Of a DNA stretch of 64,000 nucleotides, positions 39,440 to 51,949 are shown piece after piece. The stretch comes from Phytophthora quininea (taxonomy: Eukaryota; Oomycota; Peronosporomycetes; Peronosporales; Peronosporaceae), in assembly GCA_011947345.1 (NCBI GenBank), contig JAAVTG010000452.1:1-64000 (forward strand). Direction: 5' to 3'. Both the position numbers and the translations under genes were made by a program. Position 1 is the first letter of the stretch; the number at the start of each line of letters is the position of its first letter. The notes under the pieces were generated by a model, which saw only the letters and a list, made by a program, of their open reading frames with translations, did no database searches and was not told the DNA's origin.

Positions 39440-39827
39440 ATGAAGTCGGCTGCCATTTTCTCGATCCTGTTCGTGGTGCTGATGTCGCTGGTTGCAGCTG
39501 CCGACCCCGCGCTGCGTACCGAGGCGGCCATCAACAACGACGCCGTGTACCACACGGCCGAGACCCTCAAGACAATGCTGGCGAGCAACCCGGAGACCAA
39601 GAACCAGTACGCCAGCGTATCGACGGAAGACCTCTTTGGGTTCCTCAGGGGCGCGCTCGGCCGCGCCGTCATTGATCTCGGGCGTGTCCAACATCGTCTC
39701 GTCGGCGGCCAGCGGCGACACGAGCGGCATCGCTCGCAACGTGTTGGGCTTGGTGGGCAACGTGTTGCCGCCTTTGGTTGGAGGTGCCCCTCCTGAAGTC
39801 CCCGGTGGTGTTCCGACGTCTAGCTGA
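39440..39827 (+). CDS. Small secreted protein, family S, copy S3b (frame-shifted)
   Basis: Head-to-head partner of S3a; the first 84 or so codons are the same, and coordinates pair as x + y = 78328. The signal peptide and core match S3a. After the shared frame change near 39650 the second frame gives ARNVLGLVGNVLPPL and a shorter Gly/Pro-rich end that differs from S3a. The corrected length is 129 codons. Homology of the two copies extends into the 5' flanks but with indels, so this inversion is older than the 27/33-kb one. Confidence 0.7.
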
Positions 39828-40065
39828 GACTGTCACCTTTGATAGCTGGTTGCCGTGGTGATCAGCTTCCGTGCATTCCATGTCGTCTTCCAAGTCTACC
39901 TGACCAACATCTTCGGATGAAGTAGGTCATATTGATGTTTGCTTCCTCCTAATTTTCAAGTGAACACGCATTTAATTGCAATATTCCACAGCGTTACAAT
40001 ATCGTATTTCCAATAGCATTGCAAAATACAATACAGTTTTTGGCCAGCATTGATCTTGCAGCAAG

Positions 40066-40562
40066 ATGGAGCACATGGCGTCGCAAATGGAGCGCGACCT
40101 GCGCACCAAGTACAGTCGCTTCATGATGAAGTGGTACGAGGCCGTGGACTGGAGCGAGCCGCTCATCGTGGGGCTGCTGTCCTTCCACGTGGTGCTGTTC
40201 GTCGCGCTTTTCCTCACTCGCAAACGCCTGGTGACGCAGTTTGGTCTCTTCCTGACCATTATCCTGCTGGTGGTGCTCACGGAGCCGCTCAATAAATGGG
40301 GTCGAGACAACTGGCAGAGTTTTGCTACTCAGAGATACTTTGACGAGCAAGGGGTGTTCATGGGGATCTTCTACGCGGGGCCGTTGTTACTGGCAGGGTT
40401 CTTCCAACTGGTACGGTTGCTTTACCTTAGTTGACCTTCTTCATGTACCAGACTGTAACATTGTGCTACTAGATGCTGAGCATGAAGAGTATGGTGGATA
40501 TGGTGGTGATCGTCAAGCGAGCCGAGTACCGACAACAACTCAAGAACAAGAAAATTAACTGA
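40066..40562 (+). CDS. TMEM18: TMEM18 family nuclear-envelope membrane protein
   Basis: TMEM18 is a small inner-nuclear-membrane protein. Exons are 40066-40410 and 40473-40562 (intron GTACGG..TAG), giving 144 residues, the usual family size. An N-terminal amphipathic helix leads into WSEPLIVGLLSFHVVLFV, then a second span (LFLTIILLVVLTEPLN), the family motif Asn-x-x-Gly-x-x-Asn-Trp, and a third span (GIFYAGPLLLAGFFQL). A basic C-terminus follows (KRAEYRQQLKNKKIN). The start could also be the Met at 40075. The stop codon overlaps the 3' end of NAPRT on the other strand by 8 bp. Confidence 0.87.
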
Positions 40563-42511
40563 AGAGACGTTCATGCAAAATCAAAACTACTTTTGAGCCA
40601 CATACTACTCGGGAACAAAGCTCATCGATGTGTGCAGGACACCTGTCCAGTTTAATCCAGCTCCGCCACGGGTACTCCTTCATCCACAGCTCGTGGATAA
40701 AGTCGTACAGTTCGTTCGACACCGAGACCTTGTAGGGCGTCGGGTTCAGCGAGCGCACCACATCTTCGCGGATCAGCTCAAACTGCTCCGTCACGTACTG
40801 ACGTCGCTCTTCCAGCGTCGGCATCTCGCCCACCAGGCCGTTCGTGCCATCCCAGAACAAATGGTGCAGCGGGATCACCTCCGACGGGGTCACGTACGCG
40901 CGACGGAGCTCGTCGAACGGGTTACGGCACAACATTTTCTGGCCGACTTGTGGCTCCTTCTCGCTGCAACCGGTCATCAGATCCAGTAGTGGCTTACCGT
41001 TGGCACCGATCAAACGGAACGCTTCCTTCCGACCAGGGATCGTCACCTTGCTCACATCTTGGGACAGTTTGATACGAGGCTCGCCATTGATCTCCACCAA
41101 TTTGTACACCATACCGAGCGCAGGCTGTGCTTGACACGTCACGAGATGTGTGCCAATGCCGTACGAATTGATCTCGTGGCGCTGCTCGTTCAGGGAGTTG
41201 AGCACCGGCTCGTTGATATCGTTACTGGCAGTGATGTTGAGCTCCTTGAAGTAGTCGATGCCGTAGCACTCACCCGCAGCAACGAACGCCGCACGGCATC
41301 GCTTAGACAGATACGACAGATCGCCACTGTCAAGACGGATACCGACGGGGTGGTGGCCTAACTCGTGCAGAGCGAGCGCCACGCAAATGAAATTCGGCAC
41401 ACCCGACTACAGCAAAAGCAAATCTTTTAGTCAACCATGACTGCAACACATCCAAAGCGTCTACAAATCCTCCACGTACCGAAAGCGTATCGTACGTGTC
41501 GACCAGCGCAAGGAACGCATCCGGAAAGGCAACTGCGTACGCAATGAAAGCCGCCAACTCCCCTGCAACAAAAGACTGTCAGCTGCATGCAACAAATATT
41601 AACAATGTAAACCAACGTACATCGTTGGTCTGTGTGTGTCCCAACTCCCGACGGTACTTGATGACGACGTCCAAAAGTTCTTGCCGTCCAGACATGTCAC
41701 CTTGACATCGTCCAGCGACGTGTGCGCTTGCACGAATGCATGAGCGTGGGTGCCCATAATCGGGATCTTGTGCAGTTTACCAGCCAGTACGTTGCTGGTG
41801 CCTGCAAAGCCAGCCATGTACGAGTATCTCGAGGCACTGAGTCCTCCATCCGGCCCTTGCGCACGTCGCAGACCGAACTCCAGGAGCTTCTTGTCTGCAC
41901 CGGCCGCCTTCTTGAACCGAGTGGCGTTGGTGGTAATGAGGCTGGCAAAGTTCAGTAGATTGAGCAGCGGCGTCTCCAGTAGCTGCCCGACGGCCAGACT
42001 GCCCTCGATCCGCACGAGCGGGATCCGCGGGAACACAATGGATCCTTCCTGTAAACAATAGGCAACTTTTCAGCTTCCAGAGCTCGGATCAAGACGAATG
42101 AGAGCTCAACATGTAGCTATGTACCTTGACAGCGTAGACCTTGATGCTGGAGCAGTCCAGCGTCGCCAGCCACTCGAAGAACCCGTCCTCGGCATGAGGC
42201 AACACCTCGCGCAGGTAGGCAATGTCGCTGGCCGTGAACTTGAACGTGTTGACCATCGCCAGCGCCTCCTCCAGCCCGGCGAAGACCGTGTACTCTCCGT
42301 GGAAGGGGTTCTTGCGGAAGAAGAGGTCGAACACGGCGTGGTCGTTGTGGCGCCCCACCTTCCAGTACGCGTAGACCCTGATTTCGGTTCACATCAGGAA
42401 GTGGTATACAAAGAGTAACACGTAAACAACGTACATGGTGATCTGGTAGAGATCCGTGAGCATGGGGCCCACCAGCGAGTTGGTGGGCTCGAGTACGTTG
42501 CCGTTCATCAT
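40555..42511 (-). CDS. NAPRT: Nicotinate phosphoribosyltransferase
   Basis: NAPRT converts nicotinate plus PRPP to nicotinate mononucleotide in the Preiss-Handler route to NAD, in the cytosol. Exons: 42511-42435, 42377-42125, 42048-41621, 41562-41480, 41406-40555. Motifs: MLTDLYQITM, FFRKNPFHGEYTVFAGL, QLLETPLLNLLNFASLI, GLRRAQGPDGGLSASRYSY, GVPNFICVALAL, GIRLDSGDL with the active-site region, and YGIGTHLVTC. Two single-base losses (near 41665 and in C4 41560-41563) restore frame and give exactly 565 codons. It is convergent with TMEM18, with an 8-bp overlap of stops. Confidence 0.94.
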
Positions 42512-43190
42512 GGTGGCCGAAGGGAGCTAAAACACTTGTGAGCGAGCCAACGCACGTGTACTGCACTCTCCCTCGCCCGTTAATGCAAAAAGAACCCACC
42601 AATCAATAGTCACATGAATATTGTCACATGCTCGGAGACGGCATCTTTGCCGCAGCATGACGTACGTGTCAAGCTGCTTCACCTAGCGGTGATTGCTCAG
42701 TGCATCCTCGTCAATAGAGAGCGACATTTTGAATGGCTATCTGCATGTGCAGTAGTTGCATGTAGTAGGAGCAAAATCCAACACTAACTCCGTGGCATGC
42801 ACGACTCTGGATACTTGCAGACGGGATCAAATGTCAATCTGTCGACATCACAAGACTTGTATGTGTGGCCATCGGTTCAATGCGGACACTCGATGTTCGT
42901 CCCGTGCGGTTGGCCGGTGTTTGCGTGTTCAGGATAACCGAGTGGTCATCTTCTCCCGTGTCGCCTCAAGTGTTGTGATGAAGAAGCCTGCTTGCTGCTC
43001 GAAAACGATGCGTGGTTTTACTTTCGCTCCCGGCGCTGATCAAACCGTGCATCCGATTGTCGATGAAAGGAGTTTAAAAATCTATACTGTCAATTACGCG
43101 GTTTCTCGTTGCTGTACAGGTCCTATGGCATGTGAGCTTGGATCTTGACTATGAAGTACACCGACATTCGACGCGCCAGCTTTCATCGAC
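42512..43190. other. Intergenic, no gene recognised
   Basis: The longest frame (42756-43148, plus) is Cys-rich but has no signal peptide or family motif and is probably chance. The segment ends in sequence shared with the 3' flanks of the other CRN copies. Confidence 0.45.
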
Positions 43191-43208
43191 CATCCTCCCT
43201 CGCTCGGT

Positions 43209-45266
43209 CTAGGCGACCAATCCGTTCAAGACGGTGGCCAGCTCGACATTGCTCCACAACCCAAAGAACTCAACGGGCGTCGACAAGTCCTGCAACACCA
43301 CTTCGTCAATCGCACAGTTCTCCTGCCAGTGCTTCACGTACTTGTTGCCATTGAACTCTTGCTTCAGCGATGGCGAGTAGTTTGTCGAACAGATAATCAA
43401 CACTGTCATCATGGCACCAAATTTGTCCTTGGTCGAATCGTCCAAGTTGCTAAACATCACACTGAACTTCTCGCGCTCGTCTTTCAGATCGCTGGGTCCA
43501 AAGCTGGTGGTTTTATAATTCTTGACGGCCAGCCGCACCGTCAGCGTTCAGACTTCCTCACGACATCGCTTTCGACCAACCGCTCCAACAAATTACTACA
43601 TGAGAATTACGTCCGCACAAAAGACTCGGAAAGCGGCTTCAGACACACACTGGTACGACAGAACTTGGTCGATGTGGTTCTGAAAAGAGCTCTTGGAACC
43701 GCTTGAGGAACGCCCACTCCAGTGCAGTTGCATACCCCAACGACACCTGATTGATGAGAGGCTCAATCGTACGAATGTACGAGCGCAGCGGCTGAACCAT
43801 GTTAGCAATCGCAGCAAGAATTCTCGGTACTGCGTAAATCCTGGCTTTGGTGACCGTGCCTTCCCAGCCCAATTCGCAGCGAAAAAAAACTGTAGCGTAC
43901 GAAACTTTGGCAACATCCTCCCTTTGAGACTGTGCTGTAGCAAGTCAGAGTCTTCGCCCAAGTCAAAGGTTTCCTTGAGCATAAATGGCAGCAGAATTTC
44001 CAAAATCGGTCGCCAATACTGCAGGTCGCGACTGATCTCCATCCTGTCGTTGTCTTCGTCTCGAAAAGTAAGGGTGATTGCCTCGGCAGCGCGAAAAGCT
44101 TGATTGGACTGGTAAGCTTTAAACATGCGGATCATTGTATGTGAATGACCACAGGTTTCCCTGTACATCTCAACTGCAGCTTGCTTCACATCAGCGTTCG
44201 ACGTCAACCCCACTGTTGTTGTGTAGTATTTTGATTCCAGTTGTCGCTCGTCTTCCGAGTGATTTCCTCGATTTTGTTGGCGCGGATCAGCGTCAAATTC
44301 AGATGAACAAATCGGTACTTGCTGGAGACAGGATTGTATTCCTCCACATTACGAAGAAATGGTGCGTAGCCGAGCAATACAAAATAGGCTCCTAGCGTGT
44401 CCATTCACGACTGCAACACAGTCGAACAAAAGCGCAAAAGAGCGAGCACGTCTCCTCCTCCACGAATTCGCAGCTCTCGAACCTCCCCCGATCTTCCATA
44501 GCACATACACCGCAAGTGAGTTCCCACCTCTTTTAAGGCTGCCACAAAAGCCTCCTTTTGGACCTCCACCACAAGCGTTCGGCATGCACACAACGACTCC
44601 TGAAAGCCTGCATCTGCGTCGACTTCCGCTGGCCACTGCTCGAGCCACTGTCGAATGTATTGCATTCTAAATTGACTTTTCCCAAGGCCGAGTTCGTTAT
44701 CAGCCAGAGCAATGGGCCCTGCATCTTCTCGGCCCCTATCTCTTGCGCCGAGGTAGACCTCGCGGTGCACTTGGCAAAGCTCTTCCACGGCTTGCTCCCG
44801 ACCGACGAAATACAGCGACCCTCGACTCAGTGTTACTTAGTCGAGGGTCGCTCTGCACTGAGTCAGTGCAAACACGGGCTTTTCCATCGCTTTCCACCGC
44901 GGCTTCAGCACCACCACAAGCACGTGAACTACGTTATTTGTCAAAGCGCCTTCAAACACGTCGTCAATCACACTCGTTGGATTAACTTGCTTTCCTGGTT
45001 GCAGCAGTTCGTCCACTTTCTCTGGAATCGCCCCACTTTGCATACGAATGACATCTTCGTGCGTTGACGGCAGCCATGCGCCGTCGTTTGTCTTCGCCAG
45101 GAAGAGCTGAACCTTGCGAGGTTTCAAGTGTTGAAACAACTCCCCAAGTCGTCCTTCACTTCGTCCAAGATCGCCGTTGCTACGCTTCAACTAAGTTTGC
45201 ATCGTCGCTATCCGCAAAGAACGTGTCTTCTTTTGCACAAACGACCCAGTTCAACTGCTTTAGCAT
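43209..45266 (-). pseudogene. Crinkler (CRN) effector, copy 3, with LFLAK module
   Basis: The ATG at 45266 starts a module with the CRN-type beginning. The frame changes near 45190 at a GCG/TAG, then gives KVQLFLAKTNDGAWLP (LFLAK and the Trp-Leu-Pro after it), a Gly-rich turn and a VVHVLVVV end. The next part has VGREQAVEELCQVHREVYLG and a P-loop-like GLGKSQF (44740-44690). From 44310 down to 43209 the sequence is nearly identical to copy 2 and ends NGLVA, stop. Further frame changes lie near 44820, 44400 and 43880 and at the 43600 stop. It is the only copy here that keeps both modules, and may be a real gene in poor sequence. The pseudogene call is cautious. Confidence 0.72.
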
Positions 45267-45382
45267 CTTTCCCCGTAGGCGAACATGACACACTTGTACT
45301 CGCCCTCTTGATAGATACTTTTTCGAAAACAGTTATGAAATGTATCCATCTTCATTTTGCACAAAATAAGATAATAACAAGC

Positions 45383-48077
45383 ATGGACGGCGGACGCGGC
45401 TGTGGTCGCGGTAAGGGCAAGAAGAAGGCCGCGCGGCAGAAGAAGGCAGCAGCGGTAGCGGCTGCAGCAGTCAGTCACAAGAAGACGCCCAAGAAAGTGG
45501 CTGCCGCGCACAGCAGCGTGCAGGTGGTGGCCGTGTCCAAGTCTACTCCACCACCAGCCCACTCTAGCAACGATGCGACCCACCAGCAGGGCCAGAGCAA
45601 GGCCAAGCGGAAGCGTGAGAGCGAAGGCTGCAGGCCCCGCCAGCTCACTACTGAAGAAGCAGCAGCAGACGGCGCCAGTGACGTCCCCGAAAAGGCGGCA
45701 GTCTTGACACCAGTGACAGCGCAGCCCCACGTGGTGTCATTGACTGGCAAGAAAAAGAAGAGGAAGAAACACGCCGTACTGAGCGATGTAGCTTCAACAG
45801 AGGCAGCGGTAGCTGCTGCTGTGGCCGCTGCGACGGCAGCGAATGCTGCGTTGCCAAAGGAGAACAACGTGACAACAGCTACTGGAAAGAAAATTGTTAC
45901 CCCCAAGACGCAAAAGACAAAGAAGAATGCCGGAGTAATTCATCTTCCCGTGTCGTCACCGTCTGCAGTGACACCAGCAGCAGCGTCGCCGAGGCGAACG
46001 GTAAGGCTAACTATCGTGGGTGTGTGAGAATGTGGAGACTAATGGAGATTGATATCGATGCAGGTGAGTAGTTCGACACCCAAAGACATGACGAGCAGTG
46101 CCACAACTGATGGGACGATGACGACTCCATCGCCGAAAACGGGGAAGGCTGCAAGTTCTAAAAATCAACAAAGAAGACAAAGCAAAGACTGCGGCTGCTG
46201 CTATAAAGGCAAAAGATGATGATGGACCTGCAGAAACACCTGCGGCGTCTTTGCCAACGAAAGCAAGTCAACTGACTACCAAGAGTTTGCTTCCTGACCA
46301 GGCAGTAAAGCATTCCGCTGTTGCGATCAATTCCCCAACGCCGCCATCCCCAAATGCCGGCAACCCGGCAGTACCTGCGCGTGCACTCAAGGTTTGCACT
46401 GATTGTAGTGTCGGGCATCATGGGCAACATAAATTAACTCGATGTTTTGCGGTGCTGAGCAGGTTGAGACGGCGGACATAGAATCACAAGCACAACGCCA
46501 TTCTCAGCTGTCCCAACAAGAAAGCAAGAGTGACATGTCTGCTACACCAGTTTCCATGGCAGCCAAAACACCTACATTTCCGGGACCAACAAATGTATCT
46601 ATGCAAAGGCTAGCCTCAAACGGAAATTGTCTGCCTCACAAGCGGCTGTCGACTCGGAGCTACCATCGAAGAGAATAACTCCGCCAGAACAATTATCGAC
46701 GCCTCCCATCAAGTCAGATGAAGGACATGAGATGAAAATGGAGGTTAAGACTCCCGCAGTAGTTGGACACTCGAGGAAGACTGAAACGCAACTGCCGGTG
46801 GCATCGGAGAAGCAAACAAAGTTAGCGGCGGAACCTACATCCAAGGTGGGTCCTGTTGAGACCAAGCCTTCTCCAGCGAGCTCAGCAGCGTCCGTAAATC
46901 AGCCGAAGGTGGCTGTGAAACCTGAATCCAAGCCAATTGCGGTTCCAGCTCCAGCTATTGCAGCGTCAACAGCTGCACCTCCTGCAATTGAACCGTTCGC
47001 TGCAGAGACCAAGGAGAAAACTTTCCCGATACCAGCAGATACGTCTGCTCAACCAATCATTCGAGACAATGGAGGACACAATGCATCAGACGCCCGTGAT
47101 GCGGCTCCTGTTCCGGCGGTACAAAAGTCACCTGAGGTTGCGGTCAAAGTTGAAGCGCGTACACCTGCTGTGGGTGATCCCTCTCACAAAGCGCCTTTGC
47201 GGCGGCTGGACCAGGGACCTAAGGCGAAAAACGCAAAGGAAGCAACACATTCACAGTCTGAGGTGCCACCCAAGACAGAGAAGATTGGAATCATCATGGA
47301 CAGCCATTCATATGTAGAGAGGATGATGCGTGGCGAGTTGGACTCGAAGGTTGCAAGCGCTAAGGTCGATCATCATCCTGCGGTGAAATCAGAAGCAGCG
47401 CTTTCACCTCGGCCTACAAATGTGTGGGGCGCCTCATTCGGCATGGTCGCGCCAGCCTTAACAGCTCTAACGCCGCCCCAGTCACTATCAACCACTCCGT
47501 TGAGCACTTGGTTTCTCTCCAAAGGCTCGGCCAATTTCATGAAGAAAGTTCATTTTTCTGACGACGAAGGTGATGACGAGGAACCTGGAAATCAACTTTC
47601 TTTGATTTCTTCTGCAGGCACAGGCCCGCACAGCTTCTCGGCAGCTACACCGCGGAAGAGTCGAACCCCAAGAGCGAGGAAGAATGCTTTCCTCGAGTCG
47701 CTCGCCAAACAATCCAACTGGCGTTCCTGGTATGGGGAGGTTGATCTCAGCAACCTCCTGGATCCTCCGCTGGCGCAGGTGCCGGACAAGCTGCAGTCGC
47801 ATGAGGTAGCCATACCCAACCCACTCGAGAACGACCTGGAAGTTGAAGTGCTTACAGGCAAAAACAATAGTGCCCTGCAAAGACTTGAGGCTGACATTAG
47901 GTACGTAGGCTCCAGGTGTTCAACAATTTGGTAATCCTGACGAGAATTGTGGCGATTAGGCGCGAGAAACGACGAGGCTCTGCGTTTGGAGAGCAACTGC
48001 TTCGAATGCTTCAAGGCAAGACTGTATCAGGGAAGTCCCTTGAGGAGGAGTACGGCCAGGTTATCGAGCACACGTGA
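45383..48077 (+). CDS. Lys/Ala-rich, probably nuclear protein of unknown function
   Basis: Exons: 45383-46000, 46064 to about 46390, about 46465-47900, and a last exon about 47960-48077. The N-terminus is a Gly-Arg and Lys-rich tract (GRGKGKKKAARQKKAAA), followed by Lys-Arg clusters (GKKKKRKKH) and long Ala/Thr/Pro low-complexity regions. The C-terminus has better-ordered blocks: KKVHFSDDEGDDEEPGN, SNWRSWYGEVDLSNLLDPP, and GSAFGEQLLRMLQGKTVSG. Multiple basic clusters suggest nuclear import; nothing shows an enzyme. Frame changes near 46163 (A5) and 46605 are probably missing bases. It is divergent from CRN copy 3 with only 116 bp between start codons. I do not recognise a family. Confidence 0.72.
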
Positions 48078-48285
48078 AAAAGGCAACGCTGCCTTCAGTA
48101 TTTGTAGCGTTTTCTGTACGCTTTTGTACACTGTTCACTACTGCCACTACATGCGGTAAAGACACTCAAAATCAGCCATTTCGTTTCACTTGGCGTTTGT
48201 ATACTCGTTGGCGCCAGGAGGGAAGGAGCCTGCGCGTCGCGTCTAAGCCAAGCCAAGCTTGCACCACTAGCCTGCTGTGTGTCTG

Positions 48286-51200
48286 ATGGAGGAGACGGAC
48301 GTGTACCAGCGCCAGGAGGAGGGCGACCGCCCCGTGGAGCACTCGCCGCGGGGCCGCTACATCCGCTTCGACATTCGTTTGGGCACTGGAGCCTACAAGT
48401 CAGTGTACAAGGCTTACGACACTGACCAGGGCATCGACGTGGCGTGGAACGCCATCGACATCGGACTGCTGCCCAGTACGGAGAAGACGCGCATCATCCA
48501 GGAGGTGCAGCTGCTGCAGAAGCTCGAGCACAAGAACATCATCAACTTCTACGGGAGCTGGTTTTCTAAGGAGAAGAACCAGGTGGTGTTCATCACGGAG
48601 ATCATGACGTCCGGCACGCTCAAATCTTATATTAAGAGGGTGCAGTTCATCAAATGGAAGATCATCAAGCGCTGGTGCATCCAAATCCTCGAGGGACTCC
48701 ACTATCTGCACAGTCAGAACCCGCCTGTGATCCATCGGGACTTGAAATGTGACAACATCTTCGTTAATGGCAATACAGGCGACCTGCGGATCGGCGATTT
48801 GGGTCTCTCGACCCAATTGGCGGTGGACAAGCGGTCCAAGGCGCAAAGTGTGCTGGGCACGCCCGAGTTCATGGCGCCGGAGCTGTACGACGAGAGTTAC
48901 GACGAGAAAGTGGACATTTACGCCTTTGGTATGTGTGTGTTGGAGATGGTGACCAAGGAAGTGCCGTACTCGGAGTGTATCAATCCAGCGCAGATCTACA
49001 AGAAGGTGACGGCGGGTATTAGGCCGAAAGGGTTGCAGCGTGTAGTGAGTCAAGCGGCACGCGACTTTATCGAGCTGTGTCTGTCGCGAGGCAACGGTCT
49101 GGTGGATGTGACGGCCGAGTACTTGCTGAACCACCCGTTCCTGAAGGCGCAGGACGACGACAATGATATGGTGGAGTGTTTGGATGAGGATGAGTTGGAA
49201 AGGGAGAGCAAAGAGGAGCAGCAACGTCTAGATAAGGTGGTGGAGGAGTCTTTCGCGGTCGAGTTCAATATGGCCAGCGGCTCCAAGGATGGGGCCGCTA
49301 TCGACGTTAGCGAACGGCGCAAGCAGTTCCCTTCTCTATCTCTGGAGCCGGAAGATATGTCTGCAGCGTCTTCTTTTGGCAGTGCGTCCGCGCCTGGTAG
49401 TGCTGGGAGTACATCCATTCCTGCTATGGAGGCCCCAGCGGCCCCAGCTGAGGAGAAGAGTCCAGGCGGCCACCAGGTTGTTCGGGTGCCCGTTGAGCCA
49501 CCTACTGGTGGCAGCATTTCGGAGGAGCCTTCTCCTACGCCACAACCAACAGCACCGGCCAAGGAAGTAGCCCCCACAATGGAGACAGTGGAGGACCCCG
49601 ACTCACAACCAATTATAAGTGAGCTGGTCAGTGTTGATGAGCCAGTGTCGTCGGGGAAGAAAAATGTTGATGAGCATGTGGACCAATTCCTCGCAACGTT
49701 GCCCGGCACGGAGAGTGCGATCCAGAACACGCGGATAAACATTATGGGTGGTAGAGGTCAGCGATTGGAGTTGGAAGACGATATCGCGACTGACAGCGCT
49801 CCTGAAAACCCAACGACAAATGGAACGGAGGGCCCGAGCATTCGCAATCGTTTGCGGGGCAGCCACCTGTGCTAACTGACGTTGCAGTAAAAGAGAATCC
49901 CATGCAGGCACCAAACTCTGCTCCGGGGTTGCTTACCCCATCGCTGGCTCCGCAGGACCAGGTGCCAGCAATGGAGCTCCCTGAACGCGACTTGGATGCT
50001 CCGCCAAACCAGGTTCGTCGAGCTAGCATTCATGCCCCAACAGAAGCAGCTGAGGCAGCGGAGGCTGAGAGTGTTGCTCGTATAAACAACCAACCTCCTG
50101 CACCAGCTTCAGCACCTCAACCGTCTCCTCCTCCACCGGCGGTGCAGGCTTCTCAACCAGCGCCAAGCAGCGCACCAACACGCAAACGAGTAAAGCGGCA
50201 CGAAATCAAGGCTGCCAAAGACCCCGACAACGAACACAGCATTTTACTGAACCTGCGCATCATGATCGACGGCAAATCGAAGGAAATTAAATTTCCGTTT
50301 AACCTGTTTGCGGACAGCACACACGAAGTCGCGTGCGAGTTGGCTGTGGACGTCGGAATTATGGAGCCAGACCTTGAAGACATTGCCGACTCGATTCGAT
50401 TCCTCGTCACGGAAGGCAAAATCAACAACCTCTCCGATGTGCAAGAGGATGTCTGGGAAGAAGCGCCAGAGCCACACTCGTTCTCACCCATCCAATTCCC
50501 TAACGTCTCCAAGATGACTTTCGTACACGTCCCGCCTGGGGCGTATCAGCAACAGCAAGGGTATCTGATGGGGTCAACTGGATTGGAACGCAGTCAAAGC
50601 GCGACGAGCACCAACTCCGGTGTGCCCAACTCCGTGTTGCAAAGTATGCTTGGGACAAGTGGTACGTCTGCTGCTTCGTCTGGACCGCCTGTTGTCCCAA
50701 TGAATTCGCCGGATGTGGCGCAGTCAATCCCGCACGAACCTTTAAATGCTGCAACTCTGAACGATCCGTCGTCAACGCTGATGGTGCTGGATTCGACTGG
50801 TCTGACTGGTAACAGTAGCAGTGCCTCCCTCCAAACTTACCCTGGCGCGGATGTGGGTCGGTCGCCCCCACGTCCGGGGCTTCCTCACACGGTAAGTGAG
50901 TCGACTTTGACGAAGGAGGCGCTGCTAAATATCCTAGAGATGCGTGCACGAGGTGTATCGATGGGGTCGCTAACAGACCCCGCGTTCGTTCAGCAACTTC
51001 ACAACCTTGAGGACTCTCTTAGCATCACACGGACCTCGTACGATGAGCAAGAGTCGTCCTTGGAGGCCGCGATTCGAAGCGAAGAGGAGAAGCACCAGCG
51101 CGAAATCGAGCGCTTCAAGAAGAAAATGGAGGAGTTTGACAGACAACGAGCTGCTATTGCAAGGCAGCAGAACGGCGAGGAGGCATCCACACTGACGTAA

Positions 51201-51506
51201 ACGGTACTGCGGCGTCGATAGAGGAAAGTCTTAGGGCACTTGCTCAAGGCGAGGCGTTGACGCATTCTCTCCTCAAAATGCCTCGTCAACGACGCTGGTC
51301 GAGAGCGATACCGACGTGGGTCTTTCAATGGATGGATCAGATGAAGAGTTTTCACACCCAAACTCGTCTGCGTCAGGAGCGTCTGTGCCAGCAGGTCAAG
51401 GGAATACAAACCTCATTGTGGTGCCAGCGCCAGCGCAGAGAAGAAGAACAACTCATTCCGGAAAGTTATTTACAATCAGGAAGTACTGAAGCGCCAGCTA
51501 CGATGA
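48286..51506 (+). CDS. WNK-type serine/threonine kinase with OSR1-type C-terminal domain
   Basis: WNK kinases control ion transport and osmotic responses. The start is ATG 48286. In the kinase domain the Lys of subdomain II is replaced (VAWNAIDIG), and a Lys sits in the Gly loop (GTGAYKSVYKAYD), the hallmark of WNKs. HRDLKCDNIFVNG, GDLGLS and GTPEFMAPELYDE follow. After a Ser/Pro-rich linker, LNLRIMIDGKSKEIKFPF (50250-50300) is an OSR1-C/PF2-type domain. Frame changes at G4 49856-49859, near 51180 and at A4 51275-51278 each fit one missing base. The exact stop (51487 or 51504) depends on a further possible slip. Single exon. Confidence 0.88.
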
Positions 51507-51949
51507 CACCAGCAGCACCGAAGCCTGCGGGGTCGGACACACCGTCTGCACAGGTGTAGAAGAAGACGTTGCAACTGTCAGCCGACGTTGGTCTGTCGAT
51601 CCATGACGTTGTCGAGTGCTTTTTAGATTTCCTAGCATTTCCGTGAAGACGTCGGCGCACATGCAATGAGGAGGCTCAGCAGGTGGGAAGGAGAACTTTG
51701 GTGGGTGTGAAATAAGAATATGGCAGCGCATGTCCGTCAATGATTCATCGTGCTCAGTTTCTCGTTCCAGTTGATTCAGCAAGTGAGGAGCTTGTCATCT
51801 TCGTGCGGTCAGTCTGCAGGGATGGATAGCCAACAAATACAGACAAAATATGCGTGAATTCGCTGGGAACCGATGGGATTGATGCGGCAGTTTCTTACGA
51901 TGGTGTATCTTCATATATTTAGTGCGTGGAGGAAGGCGAGCGCTCAGGC
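51507..51949. other. Intergenic, no gene seen
   Basis: Spacer between the WNK 3' end and the next plus-strand gene; it includes the end of a minus-strand shadow frame (51498-51782) without motifs. Confidence 0.5.
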
